Positions 14,031 to 23,032 of a stretch of 64,000 nucleotides of DNA are shown here, one piece after another. The notes beneath the pieces were generated by a model. It did no database searches. It saw only the letters and a program-made list of their open reading frames with translations, and was not told the DNA's origin. Position 1 is the first letter of the stretch. Each line of letters opens with the position of its first letter. The position numbers were made by a program, and so were the translations under genes. The stretch covers positions 9,081,518 to 9,145,517 of the forward strand of contig BROE01000005.1 in assembly GCA_036571765.1 (NCBI GenBank), read 5' to 3'. The DNA comes from Plecoglossus altivelis. Lineage: Eukaryota; Chordata; Actinopteri; Osmeriformes; Plecoglossidae.

Positions 14031-14532
14031 TAAATGTTGCCTAATTGGTCTTTTCTCAAATATATTGTTCAGACTTCTATTAAATGTAGTATTTTGCCAC
14101 AACATACTGTATTTGTATGTTGACTACATATACCTAAAAGGTCCATCAAAGCCAAACACTTCCGCAAAGTACATTGTTCCACTGAACACTCAACAACATC
14201 TACACCATCTTTAATCTCGGTGGAGGTAAAAGAATTATTTCAAGGTAACATTTCTATCTGTTTTCAATTCACGTAAGATAATTCATACTGGACTACATGC
14301 CTCCATCTTTCAATCCTGTCTCCCATACAGGCTGGTGAAAGGCAACGTAAATGCATCTTCTATACATAAGGTAAATTTTCTTTAGTGTTTGGTGTGTTCT
14401 TCTCATGTTACTTCTGATGGTGTAATTGTCGTATTGAGCTGTTCATTCAAGACACTGCAATTTCTACCCCTTCTACCCCTGTCGATTGACTAACAAAGCG
14501 ACCATTTTGTAAACATGAATCACTCGCTTGTA

Positions 14533-14648
14533 GTCTCTCTCTCTCTCTGTGTCTCTTTCTCTCTCTCTTTCTCTCTCTGTGTCTCTTTCTCTCTCTGTGT
14601 CTCTCGCTCTGTGTTTCCCTCTCTCTTTCTCTTTCTCTCTCTCTCTTG
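14533..14648. repeat. Imperfect CT repeat with a GTGTCTCT sub-repeat
   Basis: CT runs are broken at intervals by TGTGTCTCTTT, giving a loose higher-order period. Arg/Glu-rich minus-strand frames here are artefacts. Confidence 0.8.
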
Positions 14649-15067
14649 CACAACAAACCAAATGCCTACCTAAAGACCAAGAGAATGTATTCATGCTCAG
14701 TGGCCACAGAGAGGATTAGGCAGACACTAATTGTTTCCAAAAGGGCAAGAAAAGAGCAGCTATTGACTATGAACTAGTAAGTGTACACCTTTAAACCATC
14801 TGGCCAGAGCAGCTGGAGCTAAGGTGAGTAGGATCTACACCAGGAGGTCATTTGAAGTTATCTCTTTGAAACACACTTTTCCAAAACAACTCGGTAAACA
14901 AGATGGAAGACTGGCTTGTTTACAAAAACAAACACGCTTGATAACTTTGAGGACAAGCACTGGACACTTACGCAGGGTTGGAGATGCACTGGCGGGGAAG
15001 CTGTCAAAGTACCACCAAAACCCCAGGAGTCGAGGATGCTCTAGTTACAGTCAACAGAGTAAACAGA

Positions 15068-15125
15068 CTCTTTCTCTCTTTCTTTTTCTCTCGATCTCTC
15101 TCTGCCTCCTCCCCCCACCACCACT
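15068..15125. repeat. Imperfect CT/C-rich tract
   Basis: TTTCTCTCTTTC-type sequence passes into a C run with CCA at about 15112-15122. Confidence 0.7.
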
Positions 15126-15680
15126 CTTACTTTTTTATGTAATTCTCTCCGAGGATTAGGGTTAGAATGAGGCTTAAGAATCAACAGCATCTTCTGAATA
15201 ACCTGTGTCCTACAGGCCACAAACCACCCAGCTTCTATGTGGAAAGACACAAACGCAGCGGTTTGTAAAAGTTTCAATGATTACGAAGCCCCAAATCTTC
15301 TTAAAAACTTCCTAAGTGTCCACCAAATACTCCCCCTGAACGACTCCACACACCCCAATCCTAACCCCTGTTGTGTCCCCAAACAAATTGGGCCAGGGAG
15401 ATAATGTCATTGCTGGCAGACACACAGCTTTTCGACAGTAGCATCATGAGTGAAAATGAAATTGATTTGAAAATCCTGTGTCTGCCCTGGTGGGAGCACG
15501 GAGGATTATGCTGCTGATTGTACTAATGCTGTATGTCCCTGCTTTCTCCATCCATCCTTCCATCTCCCTCTCTCTGGTCCCATTTCTCTACTTCCACCTC
15601 CCTCCCTCCCTCCATTTCTCCCCTCTCTTTTTGTAAATCAGGTCACTACTGCATCGAGGGCCCAGGGCAGGCAGGGTGAC

Positions 15681-15722
15681 AAGGGAGGTGCCATAAGGGA
15701 GGTGCTATAAGGGAGGTGCTGG
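15681..15722. repeat. Three tandem copies of a 14-bp unit
   Basis: AAGGGAGGTGCCAT, AAGGGAGGTGCTAT and AAGGGAGGTGCTGG follow one another without spacing. Confidence 0.85.
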
Positions 15723-16739
15723 AGGTTCTGAGGATGGAGCGAGGCCTGGGGAGGTACTAAACTGTAGACAAGATACTCTTCCTCTGATGACTTATTGAGA
15801 GATGCAGTCCCTCGGGGGAGGGTCAGCCAAAATTGTATTGCAGTTTCCTTCCTCCTGAAAACCCATACATTGATTTTCTATTTGGTTTGCAGTCGGTGCA
15901 GCAATGGCTCTGTGGTGACATACGTTGCTGTTGTGACTGGTCATACTGCTGTCGCAAATGGAACATCTGTATTACGGCAGAGACCTGTGTAGTTTGGATC
16001 CATTAGTTGATTCCACAGCTATTGAAGTCGTAGATTGTCTACAGAGGTACTTTAAAACGGCAGTAATTGCAGTTAATTTGTCTGTTTCAAAGCTAACAGA
16101 AGGATGGGCTTGATGATACTATCGTTCACAGATCATTCTTGTGCTTGGAGAAATACTGTAAAATATGAGACATCATTTAATGTAATATCTATACTGTAAA
16201 TATATGCATAAACGTATATTAAATGAATCTCTATTGCTTAAGTAATGCAGAAAAAATATTAATTTTCCCAAAATGCAGCTCTCCAAAGCAGTTATCCTGA
16301 AAACAACTTTCTACCATAGTTTGGTGATCACACAGTTAACAGCTACAAAATAATCCCCTCAGTTTGTCAAAGACATGCACAGTCCAAATAATGTATGTTG
16401 AGAATGGTTCAAGTGATACAACATCTGTTTGTATTTGACCTAAATTTCAAGCGCACTCCTAAATCATACCACCATACCTTCTCTTCCACACACACATGTA
16501 CACCTACGCACAAACTCTATGTCTTTCCCAGATGGTCTTGAGATTGGGAAACAGTATAGGTTCCATATACACTTCCCCACAGAATACAGGCTACAGTTAT
16601 CACCAAAAGTCCTACACACTGTCTATACATAAGGGAGGGCTTTGAGGAGGATGCAGCTCACAATCCCACAGTTGCCACCTCACATGTCCAGCTTTTCTCT
16701 GAAATAGCAGGCAAGCTTCCAGCACACAGAGCCTGGTGT

Positions 16740-17210
16740 AATTTTTGAAATTAGATTAGGAGCGAGATCCAGGGTTGTGGTGACAGAGAGCTACAGGGCA
16801 AAACACCAGCACAACACAATCTTCCCAGAAATAACCAGAGAGAGGCAGCGAGGGGGGTGGATATTGTCAAAGAGCTGATAATTGACCTGGAGGAGAGCTA
16901 TAACACACAAAATGTCATTAACACTTTAATAAGCAATTGACAATTTCAGGCGCTTCTCACCACATCAAAACTAGGCCCTGCAGGCCAGCACACAAGCAGG
17001 GTGAGCAAAAAGCAATTAAAAAGTAAAACATTGAGGACGAAAAAGAGCTGAAAAAGATTTTAACGTCAGAAGAACAAAAAACTTTCCATCAAGGCATAAT
17101 TCCTTTTAAATGATAGCCGTTTAATGGAGGCTTTCAGGCGGAGAGGCGTTGTCAGTCATGATGTGGTCTCAGAATATGGGCTGCTTGTCAGTGAAACCTA
17201 AATGTGTGAG
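16740..17210. promoter_or_regulatory. Candidate conserved non-coding element in lsamp intron 1
   Basis: This is unique, balanced-composition sequence with no simple repeats and stops in all frames. It has clustered homeodomain- and POU-like sites: TGATAATTGAC, CATTAACACTTTAATAAG, CAATTGACAATT and CTTTTAAATGATAG. It lies about 2.6 kb inside intron 1. The style is that of developmental enhancers; conservation was not measured. Confidence 0.35.
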
Positions 17211-18562
17211 TTTCTGACAAAACCATGGGGATATCAACTCAGATGTAACCCTCTCTGATGAAAATGTTTAACTGACATGAGACAACTTAAAAATGTCACT
17301 CTGGGCAATGTTAGTCTGAGCTGACAGACATTTTTCATGACCCTGAGGCACAAGTGAATTCTAACAGACAAAAATAAAACAGTACACAGCTTGATGTTCA
17401 AGCTACTAATGCAATGATCAATTGCCCACAAGTAATGGCTGCCTTGAAGAATCAACCAGTACAAGCAATATAAGCTTACCCGGATTAACTCTTTAAGCAC
17501 TTATTCAAGAAAAAGAGGTCAAAGTATTTGTAAGTACCTCCAGCTGATATTAAGTCCACCATGAATGCTGTAGCATTTCATAAAAAAATACAATTTCACA
17601 TTCAATTACACATCTTTACAAGACAACGTTACAAGATGACCTTGCAGTTGAAATACTCTCCATGAAGCTCTCGTTGTTGTTATCCAATATACTTACGGGA
17701 GTAAACACAACTAAAGGTAGTTACATTTCATATTCCTCTATTTGATTAGGTGTAATATTCTACATGCAGACATAAGCCTGCTGCTTTTATATCCAAAGAA
17801 TTTTCACACCCTCTCATCCAGCCTCTGCTTCTGGTGTCATGGCTAAGCCACAAGCGTTAGATGAGGTACGCTAACTATATTGCACCTCCAGGCCCCACAT
17901 AGCGCTACCGCCAGTCTAAACCAACTTATACACTTTCTGGCTCCACAATGACTAGCCTGGGGCTTGGCCCTCAAAGCCCCTCTCATGTTTTTCTATCTAG
18001 TTTGCTGCAGTGGCAATCGAGGTTGAAAAATGGTGGGTGTTTTTAAATTGAGCCGCTATACTCAAAGACTCAAACATGTCTGTAGTGTGTGGTTGGGATA
18101 ACAGTGAATAACTGGAACCTATCCTAACTTTTAGCATCCAAGACAGAGAATAAAAGGACTTAAATCTGAGGCTTTTTTAGTCTGGTATTCAAATAGGCAA
18201 CCGTCAACTATGAATTTCACTAGTTTCCATAACCAGGGGAGAAAGGTCATCATTTAATTTCACTGAAGGAAATAAATGCATTGACTGAATTAATGGAAAC
18301 TGAGTTTCCACTGGGAGGAACTGGATTGGATTTTCAAAGTGAGACAAATAGAATGACCCCTGGGTTAAGTTCAACAACGGCTGAGACTGAATTGACTCAT
18401 TTGATGATCAGGTAATTATATTGATGGAAGCCGGGTTTTTCTGTGAGGGATTCTGTTGAGTCGATTTATCCCTGAACATGCAGGTCAGACTAATATCAAC
18501 ATTGACAATGTTTGACCCCTTGGGTTCAGCACCTCAGGGGCCAGCAACAGAATGAGATTTTT

Positions 18563-18612
18563 CATGTCATCGTCATCATCCTCATCATCATCCTCGTCAT
18601 CCTCATCATCAT
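18563..18612. repeat. CAT trinucleotide repeat
   Basis: Mixed CAT, CCT and CGT triplets run for about 50 bases in lsamp intron 1, some 1.2 kb past the exon 1 donor. Confidence 0.8.
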
Positions 18613-19827
18613 TGGTTCCATTTGAAGGCTTGTGTAAGTCACATTGGTTGTCACTGTGATTAAGCTTGATCTCAACTCCTCAGCTAGACGCTGCAAAGGT
18701 TAAATATGATCACTGCTAAAACACAATTAGGTATTAGGAAGTTATAAATAATTAGGTAAATTATAGTATACTACTGAAAGGGGCAAATGATAAACCACCT
18801 CACCATGCAATGTGAGATCTAAATATCTTACCCTAGCCTAAGTACAATTTGCCTGACATAAAATGCCCTGGGTACTAGAGAATAGGCTTGTTTTGTGTTT
18901 GTGTAGAGCAATACCACAGCAACAATGAGAACTTCAAAATATGAATAGAGCGAGGGCGGGGGAGTGCCCTGTTAATACACGTAAAATCCTCTTGGAAGAG
19001 AGCACATCCGTCCAAAACACACGTCGCTGTCCACGTGACCGAAGACATCTGTCCAACAATATCACAATAGCCTTAAGTTGACAGCTTGCTGTCTGGCAGG
19101 TGATTAAGTGTAAGACCTTCCCCGACAAACCTGACCCCAGGAACACTTAGCCGATGTCAGTTACAATGAGTTTTTGTAGTTTAAGATATTAGTTGCTACT
19201 TTGCATTCAAGGAATCTGACGGTGCAGTTAATAGCCTTCAGCCAACCCCTCTTATCCGCTCGTCCCATACTCTCTGCACCTCAACATTTTAAGCAGCAGC
19301 CTCACCCTATCTTCCCTTGCTTGATATAACCAACAGCCTCCTAATCCGCGAGAAGCATCTCTGGGCTTTAGTGTGACGCACATTATGTTCCCAGTCACAG
19401 CGTGTTAAATAAGATGTGGTGGTCTCTTATCGATAGCTATAACTTGCGTATATATTTTTTTTTCATACTTTGGTCGACATATGAATCTGCCAAATAACAG
19501 GGATTTGTTTTCCGATGCAGATTATCTTTGAAGGCTATAGTCTACAGTTACCTAAATTATTACAGTTAAATCAAAATATGTAAAGGGGTCTTTTGCATCT
19601 AAGTATTCGAAACTTCGTTCGAGTTTAATTTAAAAGTACACATTAATAGCAACACATTGTTTTAAATCCGATGGTTCGCTCCGCCTATAGTAAAATAATT
19701 AAACCAACAACCAATGGCAGAATGACCGTCGTGTAGTTGTGGGTACTTGTATGAGGCTACACGCTGTCGGCTTCAGCCTCCGCAGCATCACTTGGATGCA
19801 GCGATTGAAGAGGAAAGTTGAACGGAG

Positions 19828-19833
19828 TCCTAC
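19828..19833 (-). other. lsamp: lsamp intron 1 splice donor
   Basis: The minus strand reads CAG then GTAGGA, a good 5' splice site. The frame hits a stop (TAG) across the junction, so the exon must be spliced here to continue. The break falls inside the Arg codon before the first Ig-domain cysteine, where the family protein continues. Confidence 0.9.
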
Positions 19834-19994
19834 CTGATAACCGCTGTATCACCCTGCCGGATGGTAATGTTGTCCGTTGCACTCGCCCGCTGCATATCCA
19901 CACTTCGCACCGGGAACCCTGTAGGAATGAGACATAGGAGTCTGAAAAAGGTAGCCTGCAATTGCCTCCAACACGATCTCCTACCAACCACCAT
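19834..19994 (-). CDS. lsamp: lsamp (limbic system-associated membrane protein), first coding exon
   Basis: LSAMP is a GPI-anchored IgLON adhesion protein with three Ig domains, found on neurons, where it guides axon growth and synapse formation. This exon encodes 53 codons plus two bases of a split codon. Residues 1-28 form a signal peptide: a basic start, then a hydrophobic core ending RLLCLIPTGFP. The mature start VRSVD follows, then TDNITIRQGDTAVI, with an N-glycosylation sequon at Asn42 just before the first Ig domain. RLLCL-PTG-PVRSVD and DNIT-RQGDTA-I are LSAMP signatures; OPCML and NTM read PVRSGD and RQGESA instead. Compared with the mammalian protein as I remember it, the signal peptide has the same length, which supports the ATG at 19994, and there is a two-residue insertion before TDNIT. 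The exon ends at a CAG/GTAGGA donor, and the split Arg codon would be completed by exon 2 outside the window. No later lsamp exon is seen, as expected for a very long intron 1. Confidence 0.93.
19919..19952 (-). other. lsamp: Internal 3' splice site inside the lsamp signal-peptide codons
   Basis: On the minus strand a pyrimidine-rich run ends in TCATTCCTACAG and is followed by GGTTCCC. It is embedded in the codons for FFRLLCLIPTG. Splicing here would leave an 85-base exon (19918-19834) that enters in phase 1 at the Gly codon before FPVRS. IgLON proteins have alternative amino termini that diverge exactly before the G-x-PVRS segment, so this is probably the acceptor for a farther upstream first exon. 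The sequence signal is seen directly; its use is inferred. Confidence 0.6.
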
Positions 19995-20300
19995 TTCGAA
20001 TGGGACGCGTGGTAGATCCAAGAGAAAAGTGTTGTTCTGGACTTTATTGGGAAATTAAAGTCGCGTTTCGATACTTCTTGGATAAAGTGAAGCTACTGTA
20101 GAGTAAATAACAAGCAGGAAAAGCCACGGATAAAAAACCGTATTCCGTAAACCCTCTAAGCGCAAGGACCGTATTCCACTGAGCCGCTATGCTCCCGCGT
20201 AAAGACAGTGGCACGCAGCCTGTGAGTTGTTCAGAGAGAGGGAGAGTCAGTCCTCTCTCCATTCAGTGGCTCTCGCTCCTGCGCTCGTTCTAACAGATTA
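19995..20300 (-). promoter_or_regulatory. lsamp: lsamp exon 1 leader (5' UTR) and probable start region
   Basis: This stretch lies directly upstream of the lsamp ATG on the minus strand and has more CpG than most of the window. No TATA box is evident. A CCAAT box at 20370-20366 suggests transcription starts roughly at 20270-20310, but the exact position cannot be read. Only one other ATG lies in the leader, at 20262, and it opens a 72-codon upstream frame. Confidence 0.6.
20044..20262 (-). CDS. Possible upstream ORF (72 codons) in the lsamp leader
   Basis: The first ATG of the presumed leader opens a 72-codon frame starting MERGLTLPL and ending NATLISQ, which stops 49 bases before the lsamp ATG. 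It does not overlap the main frame and is in a different phase. It resembles no protein I recognise. It matters only if transcription begins upstream of 20262; if so it could reduce lsamp translation. It may equally be a chance frame. Confidence 0.3.
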   Translation of the reverse strand: MERGLTLPLSEQLTGCVPLSLRGSIAAQWNTVLALRGFTEYGFLSVAFPACYLLYSSFTLSKKYRNATLISQ

Positions 20301-20365
20301 CCCCACCCCCGCTTCTACATCACACTGCTGCCCCCCCCCACCCCATGCAAGTCTGATGCTCCCTT

Positions 20366-20383
20366 ATTGGTTGTCACGACAAC
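20366..20383 (-). promoter_or_regulatory. CCAAT box abutting an X-box-like palindrome in the lsamp promoter
   Basis: On the minus strand GTTGTCGTGACAAC (20383-20370) has perfectly inverted six-base arms around two central bases. It differs from the RFX X-box GTTGCCATGGCAAC in the central part. Its final C starts a CCAAT box (20370-20366). NF-Y and RFX sites often act together. The spacing to the presumed start, about 60-100 bases, is typical for a CCAAT box. Confidence 0.5.
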
Positions 20384-20921
20384 AGCACCATCTGAGGTCC
20401 CTTTCTGCGATACACAACTGCGGAGGACAGCTCAGAGGAGAGGAGGGAAGAAAAACAGTGACTTATTTGTTCTTAAAGTTTTTTGTGTGACAGATGTACC
20501 TGAAATTGATTTGAATTATTTCATTCACATACATCAAAAATGTTCTTTATGGGAAAATGATTATGTTTGTGCAACCAAAGAATCACCAGCACAGTTGAAA
20601 AGGGTTCTCTGCATGATCAGAGTAGCTGGAGGCTTTAAAAAAACAATCTGTTTATTTACAGGGTCAGGTCCAATCTGTTGCAGTAAAACTGCGTCTAGAC
20701 GTTGGCTGTGCCTATGACAGTGATGATAATTACAATCACTTTGCCTGGCTGTCACTAGAACCAAGGCCAAGAGTTACAAGGGCATGCTCGCCTTCAACTT
20801 CATCACTAATGTAAATGCAATAATGAAGGCTCTGTGCCAATCAGGAAAACACATTTAATAGGCCATGCCCTAATGTTTAATCATCTTAGCTTAATGAATT
20901 GCAAGTATAATCACATCATTT

Positions 20922-20970
20922 TCATTTATTTAATATTTTCATGAGAAAATATACATATATAAATAAATGA
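20922..20970. repeat. Nested inverted repeat (hairpin-forming)
   Basis: The outer arms TCATTTATTT (20922-20931) and AAATAAATGA (20961-20970) are exact reverse complements. Inside them ATATTTTC (20933-20940) and GAAAATAT (20945-20952) form a second exact pair around an ATGA loop. The structure lies about 0.6 kb upstream of the lsamp promoter. Confidence 0.8.
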
Positions 20971-21169
20971 TCTACAATGTCTACATATACCTAATTAGCA
21001 GTAAGGAACGTGCGGTTCAACTCAGGGAAATGAGGTTATTTGCTTCAAAACGTGATCAAAGTACGATCTTCTGATACAACTAAGTGATACAACTGGTTGT
21101 AGTTTGACATTAGTGTTTACTGCTATGTTGCTTTAGCTTTTCCCAGAAGAAAATCTTGCAAGCAGATAC

Positions 21170-21420
21170 TTCGGCATGTGCTGTGACAAGGCTTAAGAGA
21201 AAGATTAGCCCAAATGGAACTGCATCTGCTGGAGATTGGAGAGAATTATGGGAGATAATTAATATTGGAGAGTTGATGGAAGTGCTAATATTAGTGCATT
21301 AAACAGAGCACTAAAATGCTTTCAACTGTAGAGGAGACCTGCCAGGCCTTTTTAGTCTCCTGCATTACAGCAAAGCAGATGGAATGTTTGGATGATATCT
21401 TTGGAAACTGAGAGCCACTA
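21170..21420. promoter_or_regulatory. Candidate enhancer upstream of the lsamp promoter
   Basis: Unique sequence containing GATAATTAATATTGG and the exact palindrome CTAATATTAG (21285-21294), flanked by AGTG and TGCATTAAA, with no simple repeats. It is about 1 kb upstream of the presumed start. Confidence 0.35.
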
Positions 21421-22846
21421 GTGTTCACATCCAAGGGTCTAGTTGTCACTTGCACATACAGCGAATTATTGTAGCTTTAAACCCAAGGGCTGTTTTTTAG
21501 TTTAAAAATGTAAGAACTTCCCCAGACATCTGTAAACATTAGATATCTGTTTCTTGAGATTAAACAATGGTGGTTCAAACTGAAAAAATCTACAGCTATA
21601 AAATGAGTTAATAGTTAATAATTACCATAGTGAGAATCTAGAATGGTTTTGTAGTGTTCGGGTACACAGGACCCAATTTCAATATTTTTTGAAAGAAAAA
21701 CTATAACACGAAATTCTTTTCAACCTGATACTCACTCACTCACCTTAGCTTATTTTCTGTGAATTTGTCAAGAACCCTTTTTGTTCATACCAGGCACCCC
21801 CCTTCAACATTTATAATACATACATCTAGGTGTGGTAATATCAAAGCTTGTCTGTAGGTGAAAAAGGTTCAAATGACTTGCTTTGTGCTGTCTCTATTCT
21901 TTCCCTAGCGTGTTGTTTCGCAGCAGCATCAAGAAACTGTCTGTCATTTCATAATTCTGAATTCTCCTTGCTTCATTTAAAAGTATAAGCATTGTCAAAC
22001 GTACAAATGACAACATGGCTGGTGGGAGTGGTATTACCATACATTCTTTCAATGCATTATTTTGAAACAATATTGATGTAACGCTAATCACACTGCCACA
22101 GCATGGTGCAAAACGAGGGTTCGTTTGCAGAAATGGCCATGGATGAGTTGCTCTGAAAACCCGATGGTCCATTCGACTAGCAAGCGAAGGGTGTGATCTA
22201 AACTAGGAACATCACACTAGAATCAAATCCAGTCACTTCCAGTCGTGGATTAGAATAGCTAAATCTCACATCTGGTGTGTGAACAAAGTATTCACAGGAA
22301 CAAAATGGAACCATTTACGGCACACCTGTTATCCATCCTACTCAGTGATAAGATGGAGGTGGAAGCAACCAACAATGGATCTGTCCCTCAAATGTCTCTG
22401 TTCAACAACAGCACACAACTCTACCACAGAGATATAAGAACACCATGTTAGTGACAGACATTGAGAGTTTGATGTAACGAATGTATGTATGCAACCAGAC
22501 AACTGAAAGCAAACACTTGATCCTGTCCATTCTAGCATTTCAAACGAGCAAAAAAAAGATACAGAATCTATCTTCCATCGTACACATACTTTGCTACTTT
22601 GGAAAGTTGATGCATGATAAGATACAGGTTGAACATTTTCACCAAACCAAATGCTACTTTTTGAATACACTACGGAATAATACTGAAATAGTTTCATGTA
22701 TTAGCTACAGAATACTGAAGTGTAGGGCATCAGTGTGCTTTCTGGTTGTAATATCTATTAATCATGTCTCCTGTATCAGCTATACTCACCCAACATGAAC
22801 AAAAGGCCAGTGATTCTTGAGCCGCCTCCTTCACACTACCCTGACA

Positions 22847-23032
22847 CCACACACACACATACACATACACACACACACAAACACACACACACACACACAC
22901 TACCCCCACACAAACTGAACGACAGAGATCCATTAGCATGCCACTGAGATGTTCCCTACTGTGGGATGGAAGACAAAAAAAGGAATCACTTGTGTGTGCA
23001 CACGCACACAAGCACACACGCACACACACAGC
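22847..23032. repeat. Pair of CA microsatellites
   Basis: CA runs lie at about 22847-22900 (with AT and AA interruptions) and 22989-23032 (with CG interruptions), separated by about 90 bases of unique sequence. Confidence 0.85.

Larger units (their letters stand above)
1..19833 (-). other. lsamp: lsamp intron 1, 5' part (partial)
   Basis: All DNA on the 3' side of the exon 1 donor is intron. It has no recognisable exon. It contains CA tracts (6.46, 6.71, 7.41 and 12.18 kb), CT tracts (5.9, 10.04, 11.22, 13.92, 14.53 and 15.07 kb), a CAT repeat (18.56 kb), a dispersed repeat (7.1 kb) and a Tc1 relic (7.95 kb). The rest is unique DNA. Candidate regulatory stretches lie at 0.61-0.80, 2.24-2.35, 5.03-5.20, 10.58-10.77, 15.38-15.54 and 16.74-17.21 kb. 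I see nothing specific in the remaining unique stretches, for example 1.6-2.2, 2.4-4.9, 8.4-9.3, 12.3-13.6 and 17.2-18.5 kb. Confidence 0.85.

Noticed and set aside
18525..18545. Possible REST (RE1) site: TTCAGCACC followed by GGCCAG
   Set aside because: The left half is exact, but the right half differs and the spacing is three bases too long for the canonical site. It could only be a weak half-site.
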